A stretch of DNA of 64,000 nucleotides. It comes from Charina bottae (lineage: Eukaryota > Chordata > Lepidosauria > Squamata > Charinaidae). Below are positions 43,993 through 55,180 of this stretch, one piece after another (position 1 is the stretch's first letter; each line of letters starts with the position of its first letter). A program made the position numbers and the translations under genes. The stretch spans positions 7,691,501-7,755,500 of the forward strand of contig JALMGJ010000020.1 in the NCBI GenBank assembly GCA_023362775.1. The letters run 5' to 3'. The notes beneath the pieces were generated by a model. That model had not been told where the DNA came from and searched no databases. It saw only the letters and a list, made by a program, of their open reading frames with translations.

Positions 43993-44449
43993 GGGAAATT
44001 TCCAGAGATTTATGACCGATTTGTGGAAAGGTTTCGAGGACCCCTTGGGCAAAATGAAGGCCAAAACAAGCCTGCAACATATCAAGCAGGGGTCCCAATC
44101 CGTATCTGAGTATGCCATGGAATTTAGGAGCTTGGCTGGGAAACTAGCGGACTGGCCAGAAACTCTGAAGGTTGAATACTTCCAAGAAGGATTACAGCAG
44201 GAGATTCTGGAGTGGTCCCTAGCTCGAGGAAATCCTCAGACGCTGATGGAGTGGATCTGCCTGGCTGGGGAGGTGGAAGATACAAGATTACGCCTCAAGA
44301 GGAGGCAGAAGCCCCAGACTCAAGCAGCGGGGAAATCAACGCTGAGCATGTCAAAAAGACCAGTGAGTAAATCATGGGGTGAGGAAAAGGAATGCCAAGC
44401 AAAGCAAGGCTTGTGTTTCAAATGCGGAAAGGAGGGCCATCGCCTAGCT
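43993..44449 (+). pseudogene. Gypsy gag, left part
   Basis: Open from the deletion junction without an ATG at its start. Includes FMTDLWKGFEDPLGKMKAKT, VSEYAMEFRSLAGKLADWPE and QEILEWSLARGNPQTLMEW, typical of the gypsy gag capsid region. It ends in CFKCGKEGHRLA, the first three ligands (C, C, H) of a CX2CX4HX4C zinc knuckle, where the hAT-like insertion cuts it. The last cysteine is coded just right of the insertion (44700-44715). Confidence 0.9.
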
Positions 44450-44691
44450 CAGAGCTTTCCAAACTGTGTGTGGCGACACAAAAGTGTGTCGCCACACACA
44501 GCATGGTGTGTCGCCACAGCACCCGGAAGCGGCGGTGCGCGTGTGCACGGCGGCCGCCATGCATGCGCGCGCCGCCGCACGCCCCCTGCGCCACCGCCGC
44601 ACGCGTGTGCCACCGCACGCCCCCCCGCCGTGCGCGCGTGTCACCGCCGCCGCCGGGTGTGTCGCCAGCGGTGGCACTTTGGAAAGCCCTG
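44450..44691. mobile_element. Non-autonomous hAT-like element, copy 5, inside Gypsy gag
   Basis: The left end is CAGAGCTTTCCAAACTGTGT; the right end in reverse complement begins CAGGGCTTTCCAAAGTGCCA. The exact duplication GCCTAGCT lies at 44442-44449 and 44692-44699. The body shares GTGTGTCGCCACACACAGC with copies 1 and 3. It was inserted between codons of the zinc knuckle. Confidence 0.92.
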
Positions 44692-44699
44692 GCCTAGCT

Positions 44700-45240
44700 A
44701 ATTGCCCGCAAACTGCCACTAAGGGGAAAAGTAAAGTTGGAGCTGGCAGAGTTAAGAGCCCGGTGACAAAAAGTAAAGGAGCAGTGGCTGCCGCTATAGA
44801 GAAAAAAGTTTCTAACCCCCCCAATGGGGGGGATACTACTGATGGCGAATCTGACCAGTTGGGAAACTATGAGAGCCTGTTTTGAGTGGTGCCGATGAAC
44901 AGGCTGGAAAGAATGGACGCAGCGATCTGATGGCGAGTGAAGCCTGCCCAACCATGGTTGTGGGATTACGAATTGAGACGTTGGGGGGTTGTGGTAGCAT
45001 GGATTTAGTGGGGATGCTAGACTCTGGATGCACCAGATGTCTCATGCATCCTACCATAGTGACTGGACTGAGACTGAAGGTGGGCAAGTTAAAGAACCCA
45101 ATTATTTTTACTCAGCTTGACGGATCAGAGATGCAGGGGGGCCCAGTGGAGTATTACACTGAGGAAGTCCGGATGAAAATAGGGAGCCATGAAGAAACCT
45201 TAAGGTTTGTAGTGGCCCTGATCTCCAATTAGCCTATAGT
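44700..45240 (+). pseudogene. Gypsy gag end and protease
   Basis: After the hAT-like insertion the frame gives NCPQ, completing the zinc knuckle, followed by a Lys/Ser-rich tail. From about 44882 another frame carries MDLVGMLDSGCTRCLMHP, with the aspartic protease signature (LDSG), and GSHEETLRFVVALIS. Stops follow near 45232. Confidence 0.85.
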
Positions 45241-45415
45241 TTTGGGATTAACGTGGCTATGGACCCAAAATCCTCAGGTGAATTGGGCCACAGGCCCAAA
45301 TAACTTTTGCTGATGGTCATTATGGAGGTCTGGTTTCCCGAGAACCTGGGTCTGAAATGGTAGGGGCAGTAAACAAAGCCGTAGGGGGAGGGAGATAGCA
45401 GGTTTTCCCATTCCT

Positions 45416-45880
45416 ATGCAATACAGAGATTTGAAGGAGGTATTTGGAGAAGTAGAGTCAAACCAGCTCCTGCCTCATAGAAAATCAAACTGTGTCATAG
45501 AACTAGAACCGGGGGCAGATTTGCCTAAAACTAACTTGTATTCTATGACACCTAAGGAATTGGATGTTTTGTGGGAATGTATTGACAAGAACTTGGAACA
45601 GGGTTTCATTTGCCTTGCCTCCTCGTCAATGGCTGCACCTGTTTTGTTCAGAACCAAGAAGGATGGGACTTTGAGACTATGTACTGATTATAGAGGCTTG
45701 AATGCTATTTGTACTTCCAACAAATATCCTTTACCTTTGATGAAGGATATGCTGGCCCATCTATCGAAAGGGAGGATTTTCTCCAAGGATTTAAGAAAGG
45801 CGTATTTCCGAGTTCGAATCAGAGGAGGAGATGAATGGAAAACTGTGTTTGTCAGTTGGGTTCTTTTGAATACCTGGTAA
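45416..45880 (+). pseudogene. Gypsy reverse transcriptase, fingers region
   Basis: Encodes NCVIELEPGADLPKTNLYSM, PVLFRTKKDGTLRLCTDYRG and LNAICTSNKYPLPLMKDMLA, then FSKDLRKAYFRVRIRGGDEW (motif A region; the usual KLDLRxAY reads KDLRKAY). The frame ends near 45880 and continues at 45835 in the next frame. Confidence 0.9.
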
Positions 45881-46355
45881 TGCCCTTTGAACTAAAGGGG
45901 CCCCCTAGGGTCTTTATGCATTTGATAAATGAAATGTTACATGACTCGTATAAAGGAGTGCTAGTCTATCTTGATGACATTTTGGTCTATACTGAAACAA
46001 TGGAAGAGCATATAAAATTGGTGAGGTGCTGAAACGTTTATTACGAAGCCAATTGTATGCTAAATTGTCAAAATGTGAGTTTCATAAGGAGCAATTAGAT
46101 TATCTGGGTTACAGAGTGTCAAATAAGGGGGTAGAAATGGATCCCGCTAAGATGCATGATGTAATTGCTTGGGAGCCCCCAAAAACTAGGAGGCAGTTGC
46201 AAAGATTCCTAGGGTTTGTTAATTTCTATAGGCATTTCATCCCCAATTTTGCACAAGTGGTGTTACCCCTCACTGACTTGTTAAAAACAAAGGGTAAAGG
46301 GGATCAAAAGGAGATTATTTTTTTTCATGTCAGAAGCACCAGGGTGCTTTTGTAG
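45835..46355 (+). pseudogene. Gypsy reverse transcriptase, palm and thumb
   Basis: Two overlapping frames (45835-46032 and 46026-46355). They carry VMPFELKGPPRVFMHLINEM (motif B, degenerate), VLVYLDDILVYTETMEEHI (catalytic YLDD intact), LYAKLSKCEFHKEQLDYLGY and RRQLQRFLGFVNFYRHFIPN. A SINE follows directly. Confidence 0.9.
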
Positions 46356-46562
46356 TGAAAGGATTCGCCAGTGACATCACCGTTGCCCAGGGGATGCTCA
46401 AGGAGGCTCCTTTCATGTCCCTGTAATTTTTCCCACCAAAGTGGTACCTATTTATCTAATTGCATTTGCATGCTTTTGAACTGCTAGGTTGGCAGGAGCT
46501 GGGACAAATTTCCAGGAGCTCACTCCGGCACGCGGCTCGCGCTCTTGGGATTCGAACTGCCG
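46353..46562 (-). mobile_element. SINE fragment inserted between Gypsy polymerase and RNase H
   Basis: On the minus strand it has a B-box-like GGCAGTTCGAATCCC, then the shared SINE body (GCAAATGCAATTAGATAAAT and GGTACCACTTTGGTGGG), then TGGGCAACGGTGATGTCAC. Gypsy coding resumes at about 46563 with LFEQLKSLFTSEPVLKHLDP. The tail differs from the Bov-B-tailed SINEs. An approximate duplication (GCTTTTG/GCTGTTTG) may flank it. Confidence 0.7.
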
Positions 46563-47270
46563 AGCTGTTTGAACAGTTAAAATCCCTATTTACATCAGAG
46601 CCGGTACTAAAGCACCTCGATCCTATGAAGCCGTTCATGGTACAGGTCGATGCTTCAGATGTCGCAACTGGCGGAAGTTTGCTACAAAAAGATGAGGAAG
46701 GGGTCCTGAGAGCCTGTGCTTATCTCTTGAAAGTTCAATGACACAGAACGCCGCTGGCATGTATGGGAAAAGGAAGCCTTCGCAGTGCGATGGGCATTGC
46801 TGACATTGAGGCATCTGCTAGAAGGGGTGTCTCAACCATTTGAGGTATGGACAGATCACAAGAATTTAGAGGTTTTGCATGCCCCAAGAAAGTTGAACCC
46901 TAAACAGGTTAGATGGGCTCAATTTTTCAGTAGGTTTAACTTTACACTCAAGTACCTGCCTGGTGGAAAGAATTTCTTGGCTGATGCCCTATCCCGGTTG
47001 CCCCAACACAACAGCCAGAGAGAGGAGGTTATAGACTCAATTTTCCCAACTCAGCAGTTGGGGATGGCTGCAGTTAAGAGAAGTCAGAAGTCTGCACCAG
47101 TTTTAAGAGTGGAGGAGGGCTTACAGACTAAATTACTTTCTGAGTTAAAAAAGGATGCTTGGTTGCAAGCCAATAAAGCAAGCCTGACAGAAAAGCAGGG
47201 GTATCGGTGGAATGCTGATAGACTGTATGTTCCAGAGCCTTTACGTCGTAAAATACTTGAGATGTCATGA
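46563..47270 (+). pseudogene. Gypsy RNase H and integrase zinc-binding region
   Basis: The first part (to 46741) gives LKHLDPMKPFMVQVDASDVA; the second (46785-47270) gives FEVWTDHKNLEVLHAPRKLN, RWAQFFSRFNFTLKYLPGGK and NFLADALSRLPQ, the standard RNase H end of gypsy elements. Beyond it the region leads toward integrase with a frame break at 47270. Confidence 0.9.
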
Positions 47271-47432
47271 TGCCAAGTCAGCTGGCCATTTGGGTTCCTG
47301 AAAACCCTGCATCTACTGAGGTGGCAATTTTGGTGGCCATCCTTGTGCAAGGAGGAGGAGTATGTGGCCAGCTGCCCAACTTGTGCTATGGCAAAGAGAA
47401 TGGGGGGCAAGTCCAGAGGACTGCTGTAGAAT

Positions 47433-47744
47433 GTGGCAAGCCCTACCCAGCCTTGGAAGCAGATAGCTATGGATTTTATAGTGGACTTACCAGAAAGTCA
47501 AAAGAAAATGGTGATTTGGGTGGTGACTGATTTGTTTTCAAAACAAGCCCATTTCATTCCATGCACTAGTATACCCACTGGTGGACAGTTGGCAAAGAAG
47601 TTTGTTCAACACATCTATAGACTACATGGGGCCCCTGAATGGATTATCAGCGACCAGGGGGTCCAATTCACTTCCAGGTTTTGGAGGGCGTTCCTGAATA
47701 TGGTTGGAGTAGAACAAGGCCTAAGCTCCTCCCACCACCCCTAG
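47433..47744 (+). pseudogene. Gypsy integrase core
   Basis: Encodes KQIAMDFIVDLPESQKKMVI (first catalytic D), VVTDLFSKQAHFIPC and PEWIISDQGVQFTSRFWRAF (second catalytic D). A TAG at 47742-47744 cuts the core before the catalytic glutamate region (GGCERVNQVLEQYL-like residues in another frame at about 47750-47790). Confidence 0.9.
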
Positions 47745-47825
47745 ATTGACGGGGGCTGTGAACGGGTTAACCAGGTACTAGAACAGTACCTCAGGTGTTA
47801 CATTAGTTTTCAGCAAGATGATTGG

Positions 47826-48407
47826 GTGGACTTACTTCCTTTTGCAGAAGTGGCCTATAACAATTTGGTGCACCAGAGTACAGGGTTTTCCCCCTTTCAG
47901 GTGGTGAACGGGCAAGAGTTTGTAGGCTTTCCAGAGTTACCTAAAGACCAGACAAAATTCATCCCTCTGGATGGATGGATGAAGCATATAACGGATGGTT
48001 GGCCTATAATAGAAGCATTGATAGAAGCCAAGGAAGCTTATACGAATTATGCAGATTGCAAGCAGGCACCAGAATGGCCACTGAAGGTGGGAGAGAAGGT
48101 TTATTTGTCCACAAAGTTTTTAAAGACTTGGCAACCATCAAAAAAGTTAGGCCCGAAATATGTGGGGCCTTTCCCTATAACTAAAGTAATTAATGATGTA
48201 ACAGTTGAACTACAGCTACCAAAGAATTTAAGGAAAGTCCACCCGGTCTTTCATTGCAGTTTGTTGAAGCCATTAAAAGACCCAGGACGTTGGCATCCCA
48301 AGCAGCCCGAGCCAGTTCCAGTGATGGTTGATGGGGAACAGCATTTTGAAGTACAAGACATCTTGGACTCAAGACACCATGGGACACTGCAGTACCTGAT
48401 ACAGTAG
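47826..48407 (+). pseudogene. Gypsy integrase C-terminus with chromodomain-like end
   Basis: A 193-codon frame with LPFAEVAYNNLVHQSTGFSP, LKVGEKVYLSTKFLKTWQPS, KKLGPKYVGPFPITKVINDV and RKVHPVFHCSLLKPL. The last 20 residues, HFEVQDILDSRHHGTLQYLI, resemble the start of a chromodomain, followed by a stop. This places the element near the chromovirus branch of Ty3/gypsy. Confidence 0.88.
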
Positions 48408-48639
48408 AAACACTTCCGCAAGTCACAAAGTGAATGGGTAAACAGCCACCATGTGCAGGCGCCCCAACTAGTAAAAGAGTTTCACCAACGGTACCCCGAT
48501 AAGCCTTAGTGATGGTAAATTGGGTCAACTGAGGTTGGATGGGGGTGTTACTACCTTATAACCAGTTGCTTTTCTGTACTTTTCCATGTTTTTCATATGA
48601 TCTTGTAATGGTGGGGGGGGTTGTTTAAGGAGGACAGTA

Positions 48640-49029
48640 TGTCAGAATGCCATCCTGCCATAGATAGATGGGATTTGTAGTAATTAGTTAGTGCGAGGCC
48701 TGTAGTAATTAGCTAGAGTGCTTGCCAGACAGTAGAGCAACCGTTAGAGATAAGAATGGCATGCAGGCAAGAGGAACCAGACTCCAAGGCCATCCATCTG
48801 GAAACATCAAAGGTTGGCAGTGTAAAGTTATGGGAAGTAAGTCAGGAGGGGAGGGGTGGATGAGGGGTGCTTGAGAGTCTGGCAGGTTTCAAAAATATTT
48901 TTTCGTGCAAAAATGGTTAGTCTGCTCTTTGCATCGATTCTATTCATGTGTATTAATAAACAAACTTTTTCATATCCTATCATGGCTTGTGCTAAAGGTT
49001 TCTAAGTTAATATCAAAGGAGTCATCACA
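48640..49029 (+). repeat. Gypsy 3' LTR (complete)
   Basis: 390 bp from TGTCAGAATGCC to CATCACA, preceded by the purine tract AAGGAGGACAG and followed by GTCTC, the target duplication. Confidence 0.9.
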
Positions 49030-49034
49030 GTCTC

Positions 49035-49340
49035 CTAGCTTTCTTCCTCATTAGCATTGTTTGAGACTACACTACTCTTAATTTCCTTTTCAATAAGTAC
49101 CAGCTGGCTACATCTTTGCCTTAAGGTTTGCTTAAAGTTTATGACATCTTTCTACTTCTCTTTAATTTATTAAAATCAATCTTTCTAAAATCCATGGTTT
49201 GACTGTTTTGCCAAGCTTTCTGTTAAAATTAAGAACAAGGTACCCAAAATTCCCACTATTTACTCTCTTCAGTCAACTCCTCCCTGTTAGTAAGGGCAAA
49301 ATCTGAGGCAGCAGCTGTGCTAGTGCTCACCTAAGGAATT
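49035..49340 (-). mobile_element. CR1/L3-like LINE, continuation right of Gypsy
   Basis: Sequence such as CCTCCCTGTTAGTAAGGGCA and the AT-rich lead-in continue the relic that ends at 43883 left of the Gypsy insertion. Confidence 0.5.
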
Positions 49341-49349
49341 ATCCAGGGA

Positions 49350-49918
49350 GAAATTCTGCAAGAGTGAATGCAAGCTGTATGGGGGATTAGTTTGTTAAAT
49401 ATGCTTTGGAGAAATTTGATAGAAGTCTGTTTAAAAGAAGTCTTATATGTTGTCTGTTGTGATAAATATTTATTTGAAGAAGTAAAAATGGCTCTGTATA
49501 AGAACGTGTTTCTGCCTATCCTGTTACATGGAAGTGAGTGTATGTCAGGAGATACATAAAATAATCTGAACACAATGCGAATGCTATACTTAAGAAGTCT
49601 GTGTGTCAATGAAGAAAATATAGTCCATATGCAGGGACGTCCGGTGGGAAGTGACTCATTGATCAGTTCCTGTTTTTGAAGCGGAGCCAGCAGTGCAGCC
49701 TTTTCTGGGTGCAGGCAGGACTCCTGCAGCCTGAAGAATTCTCCGGAGGTAAGGAGAATCCTGGAAATCACCCCTGTGGGATCCTCCAGGGAATCACAGG
49801 CAATTGGAGGGGAGGGGTGCCTTTTTTTAAAACAAATATTTGTTTTGGAGAAAATCTATGCAGTTGCTAAGAGTCTACACTGACTTGATGGAACATAATC
49901 AATAAATCATTCTCTGAT
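49350..49918 (+). other. Decayed LINE remains, unassigned
   Basis: A frame at 49490-49560 reads YKNVFLPILLHGSEC, like the C-terminal LINE motif (VLPVLLYGSE). Near 49640, GGACGTCCGGTGGGAAGTGA resembles the 5' start of the L1-type retroposons. Nothing firmer can be said. Confidence 0.35.
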
Positions 49919-50155
49919 AATTTATTTATTTTCTATCTCGCCTTTATTATTTTTATAAATAACTCAAGGCAGCGAACATACCTAATCTTCCTCCTCCTAT
50001 TTTCCCCACAACAACCACCCTGTGAGATGAGTTGGGCTGAGTGTGTGTGACTGGCCCAAGGTCACCCAGCTGGCTTTCATGCCTAAGGCGGGACTAGAAC
50101 TCACAGACTCCTGGTTTCTAGCCCATTGCCTTAACCACTAGGCGAAACTGGCTCT
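49919..50155 (-). mobile_element. tRNA-headed SINE, type A tail
   Basis: A second copy of the element at 19098. It has AGAGCCAGTTTCGCCTAGTG at its 5' head on minus and CTTGAGTTATTTATAAAAAT at the 3' end. Confidence 0.82.
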
Positions 50156-52795
50156 AATATAATTTATTCTACAGTAAATTTCTGGTATAATAGAATTCTC
50201 AGCAAAATAGTTTGATAATGAATTTATAGTTTTATCAAACTTTCTAGTATTCTTACTTTTGTAACCAAGAACTGAATTTCAAAACCATATATTCCTGGAT
50301 AAGACAAGTTCTAAAAAGATTAATACAAAAAGAAAGACCTATAACATATCAAACATACTTCTTAGTACACACTATGCATTATAAGTAAAACATTTTACTT
50401 CTTGAAACACTAGCATTTGGGCTAGTTTTCACTTTTTCCTCCAAGAAATAAACTACTGTATCAACATTCCTTGGTAATGAGGCAGGCAAATGCTCACATT
50501 TGCAATATTTTTTGTTATTGTTGTTCTTATTACCACTTCATTTCAGATTATTTCACACTTCTGGAAGTTTATATAAACAACTCAGGATTTTACTCCTCCA
50601 AAATGCTGAAGTGATTTAGCACAAGCAGGATTGATAACTTCTGACTGATAAACACAACTTTCAAGAAATCATAAAACGTTGATATTCCTTTCACCCTTCA
50701 AAAAAAAACATACAAAATCACAGGCCCAAATATTTCAGAATTAAGCTGTCATACAGAAGAAATGGTATGTACTTTATGTGGAAATTTCTTATATTCCTTC
50801 CCAGTCCAACACAGCTGAAATTCTAGTTTGAATTGAAATTTGGCTTGTTTGACACTGAATTTTGACAGCATGATATCAGGATGGTAGGGAGACCACTTGC
50901 ATGCCTTATCCTAAAGCCTCCTCTGTAACCTCCAACTATTCCAGAGAATCACCCAATCCTTTGGAACATATTTATGGGACTATAAAGAGTTGCAGGTAAG
51001 ACAAGGAACTGGGCACCAAAAACAGAACAAAACTCCTCCCTTTTCTACAGTAGCAGTCATTGTATTTGGAATACAAATGAGTTGACACTTGTGGCAATCA
51101 AGCATTTTTTAGCATGTAAGACACTGTATTATATTTTGGATCTACTTTTCTTATTTCTTAGAGTTTAGAGCACTACTAAATATAAAATTCATTATAAGGC
51201 AAGCTTATCTCTGAAACAATCAAAGATGCAGGGTTGTTACTAAAGCTCATCTGCAGGATATTACTCTTAAAGCCAAAATTGAGTTGAAACTTCAATTGCT
51301 GTTAATCTCAACATCACTGTGTGCAGTAATAGCAGTTCTACTTTTGAAGATGAAAAGGCAAAACTCTCTGTGCTATGATGAATGAATGGGAAGAATTGAA
51401 GTGAAACAAGGCCCCGTGTTACTATAGTCTCTCAGTGTTTCAGTATTGTCTCACTGAAGACATCAGTCCATAATGCATCACGTTTCAGATTACATGTCCT
51501 CCCACCCTCTTTAGAAACAGCTTCTGATCTACCTGTTAAAACCTGCTTGCTCTTTTCCTCCTCTTGGAGAATATTGTCCTTTGGGAATTTTAAAGTTGTT
51601 ATCCTAACACATCTTTATATCCATTGTAAATGTACTAAAGAATAGTACTAATGAGATTTTTCTCATTGTGATGAGCAAAAGCCCTGCTTGGCAGACATTT
51701 CCTCCCTATGCAACTTCTGGCATAACTTTAGTCATAATAAATAAGATGAATTATCATTTAACTGCCATGATAGAGTGTGTAAAACAAAAAGGAGTTTTTG
51801 TTTTTGGCTGCTGAAAACTGCCACTGCCACTGCTTCACTGAGGGTTCTTTTTAATTTTCAAAAGGGATTTGTACACCCTACCCCCAATATTAGTGTAGGG
51901 CACGACACAGCATGTAATGATTAAGCAGACCTCAGCAGCCACAGAGTCATGGTCAAACCATCCTCTAGAAGTGATTCTTGGACCCAGCGTATTTTTCTTC
52001 ATCTCAGAAATGAAATATTCCTGAAGGCTTTGAATGGGAGATGTATAATCAAGTACTTGGGAACCTTTCTCACCTATTACTAGATTTGCATGGTTCTCCA
52101 CCATCTCATTCAAGTTTAACACTTAGAAAAGGAAAATACCCCAATATTCATTTCATTTAACGGGTTTAGTTCTTGCCTTAGCTTCTACCAGGAGAAAGCA
52201 TCTGTCTACAGATCAGACTAATTTGAGAGGGAGATCAATTCTTAATGATAAAGAAGTGATAACTTTTTGGTCAGGACTCAACCTCCATAAAATTTACACT
52301 AGTGAGTATAATCAGGAAACCAACCAATAATCCACAATTGATGTATAAGGCCCAGACCAGCATGGGGATTCCACAGGGCAATCTTCCAGAATGACCCACT
52401 TTAGTATGTTTAAATCAAAGTGATTAGCCAACTTCGTTAAGCAGGAGGTTGTAAACCTGCAACTCCTGTCTTTGGCTGAGCAGGAAAAAAAGAGGCAAAT
52501 TTTCCCTTACAACTCAGGAGGAAAGCTGTGATAATGAGAGTTTAAAATTGCATCATCAAGGCTCCATGCCATCACTGACAGCCTTCCCCAGTTAGGAGAG
52601 ATAGCAAAAGTAATATCAGAAAGAAGTGCAATTTTATTTAGAAGCTTTATGTTTGTCCTAGTTACACACAAAGAAAATCTCACTGGTTGATACACAACAA
52701 AACATTCTGCGCCAGTATGATATACTGTAGAAGCTGGATTGAGACTAGACGGATTCAGATTCAAGTCCACCTTCAGCCACGGAAGCTTACTAGGT
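50156..52795. other. Intron 1 sequence with nothing recognised
   Basis: About 2.6 kb of AT-rich, apparently single-copy DNA. Short open frames at 51835-52122 and 52507-52770 on minus have no recognisable motif. Confidence 0.4.
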
Positions 52796-52935
52796 GGCTT
52801 TAGTCAAGCACTATCTAATCTAATCTCTAATCTAATCTAATGCTTCTTATAAGGAAAAATTAGAGGAGAGAATAATATATAAGCCACCCTGAGCCCTGGA
52901 AGGAAAGTCAGGATATAAATCTAGGAAATAAACAT
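52796..52935 (+). repeat. SINE/LINE tail fragment with (CTAAT)n run
   Basis: A CTAAT-type repeat (about 52814-52841) is followed by AAGCCACCCTGAGCCCTGGA, resembling a SINE or L2-group 3' end. Confidence 0.4.
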
Positions 52936-54189
52936 AAATGCTTCTAATATATTTTTATAGATGCAACTAGGAATATGTCGCATGGAACCTGCAAACTTTA
53001 AAAAGAGGATTTATCAAAATTCAAATAACTACCCATACCTGAAACTAATTTTAATTTTCCTTAAAACTATTTTACCCAACCTGACCATATTATGAAAATA
53101 TGGCTGCTATTTTTCCAGTTACCACTGAAGTAGCATAATGATGTTGACTACAGGTTATAGTAAACAATACTCTATGCCTAAACCCCCCAAATGCTCTGGC
53201 AATGAAAGCCATCCTGACTTTTGATGCAGTAATTGTCTGCTAGCGTTTAATGAAAATATAGCCAAGAGCCTCTGATGACATTCTTAGCTGGACAACTATG
53301 ATGTGAAATACTAACTCCACCTATAGGAACATGAGACAGAGCTGTCATACCCCCCTGTACTGGCTGCAACAACAATCAGATTACAAAATATTATTTTGTG
53401 TTCAGTTTATGTTCATTAGATATGTAAATCTATGGAATATGGAACTCCTTATAAAAAACAAAAAACAAAACCCATGGTGAAAAAACCCCTACAGACAAGG
53501 GGTTTAAAGTTTTAATAAGATATTAAGGAATTTTTAAACACATTTTGGAGCCTGAACTCAGCGTGTTCAAATTTTATTTATATAATGGACAAGGAATGTT
53601 TCAGCCTATTTCAGCTTTGGAGACAGCCCAGAACTGAGTAGCACAGGACATACTTTATTTTCAGAATACACCATTTAATCTATCCCATATTAAAATGATC
53701 AGTTAAGTGGCTGTTTCAATAAGCAGTACTAGACTACAGAAACCAAGAATGAGCCTGCATAAGATTCTTGTTTACTCTGCCAGCTTTTTCACAGCATACT
53801 TCTAGAGTTATCCCACTGAATTGGATTTGATTATTCTGAGCACAGATTAAGATTGTGTGTTTATATGTGTCAAGCAAAAGGGATTCTTCAGATATGTTCA
53901 GAAGAATCATTAAGCCACATGCTCAATGAAGACTGCAGAATACTGACAGATAAAAAAAGTCAGAATTAAACTCTTATTTTGGTTCAGTCCAACAAAAAAG
54001 TATCTGTTCTACCAAGAAATTGGGAAGAGCAGGATGGAAACTTCAGCACTTCTTCCCCCATCAAGGGCTGAAAAAAGTTCAGTCTTTCAAATAGGGTTTT
54101 GTTTTTTTAAAAAAAGAAAAGCTAAGACTTCTTTAAGTTATTTTGGATGAGTTTAAATCTTCAGGATGAAATTAATTGTAACTTAGTGT
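52936..54189. other. Intron 1 sequence with nothing recognised
   Basis: AT-rich DNA without recognisable genes or repeats. Confidence 0.4.
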
Positions 54190-54508
54190 ACTGAAGTGAT
54201 ACCCCGGCTGACTCTTAGATATTATCTTCAAGAAATCCTGACAACTGGCAAAGTGCCAGATAACTGAAAGAGAACCAACTTTCCTATCTTCAAAAAGGGG
54301 GGAAAGAAGTTCCAGCGAAGTAGAGATCAGTTAGCCTGACACCAATATATGGGGAGATCTTAGAATATATGGGGAGATCTTAGAATATATACCTTAAAAG
54401 CAGTGCAGTAATAACAGAATTCAGCATGGTTTTGTTGAGAACAAATTGTCCCAGATGAAGCTTATCTTCTTATTGAGTAATTTTCTTAATTGTGTGTGCG
54501 TGTGCGCA

Positions 54509-54730
54509 CGCCTTCAACTCACTGTTGACTCCTGGTAACTGCCTGGACAAGTCCCTGCAGTTTTCTTGGCAAGATTTTCAGAAGTGGTTTGCCATTGCCT
54601 TCTTCCTAGGGCTGAGAGAGAGCAACTGGCCCAAGGTCACCCAGCTAGCTTTGTTCCTAAGGCGGGCCTAGCACTCACAGTCTCCGGGTTTCTAGTCTGG
54701 TGCCTTAATCACAACACCAAACTGGCTCTC
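54509..54730 (-). mobile_element. tRNA-headed SINE, type B tail
   Basis: On minus the head is GAGAGCCAGTTTGGTGTTGT and the body shares CCTTGGGCCAGTTGCTCTCT with the type A copies. The tail, however, reads GGCAATGGCAAACCACTTCT then CTTGCCAAGAAAACTGCAGG. The other copy with this tail is at 61948. Confidence 0.8.
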
Positions 54731-54845
54731 CAATTTCCTTAATAGACTGCAGGAATGCAATGGACGTAATATAACTTGACATCACCACAGCATTTGACAA
54801 AGCACTCCATTACAGTATAGGTTTTTAGCAAGCTTGTTAAGTATC

Positions 54846-55180
54846 AGGGGCGTGGTGGCTCAGCGGGTAAGACGCCAGGCTTATCGATCGGAAGATCGCA
54901 AGTTTGGAGGTTCGAATCCCTAGTACCGTGTGACAGAGTGAGCTCCCGCACTAGCTCCAGTTCTTGCCAACCTAGCAATTCGAAAGCATGCAAATGCAAG
55001 TAGATGAATAGGTACCACTTTGGTGGGTAGGTAACAGCATTCCGCATGCATCATGCCGGCCACATGACCATGGAAGCGTCTTCGGACAACGCTGGCTCTT
55101 CGGCTAACAAACGGAGATGAGCACCAGCCCCTAGAGTCGGACACGACTGCACAAATGTGCGGGGGGAACCTTTACCTTTT
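54846..55180 (+). mobile_element. tRNA-headed SINE with Bov-B-like tail
   Basis: Full-length copy on plus: GTGGTGGCTCAGCGGGTAAG (A box), GGAGGTTCGAATCCC (B box), body CAAATGCAAGTAGATGAATA, and tail GAGTCGGACACGACTGCACA ending AACCTTTACC. Inserted into the decayed CR1. Confidence 0.87.

Larger units (their letters stand above)
43884..49029 (+). mobile_element. Ty3/gypsy LTR retrotransposon with deleted 5' LTR
   Basis: Flanked by the exact 5-bp duplication GTCTC (43879-43883 and 49030-49034). The 3' LTR is complete (48640-49029); the 5' LTR keeps only its first 109 bp. Order inside: gag with zinc knuckle, protease, reverse transcriptase, RNase H, integrase, chromodomain-like end. Reverse transcriptase before integrase defines Ty3/gypsy. 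Frame breaks, a hAT-like insertion in gag and a SINE insertion between polymerase and RNase H make it inactive. Confidence 0.94.

Noticed and set aside
54846..54935. Possible tRNA gene (A and B boxes)
   Set aside because: It is the head of a SINE with a Bov-B-like tail; no tRNA cloverleaf with a proper acceptor stem is evident.
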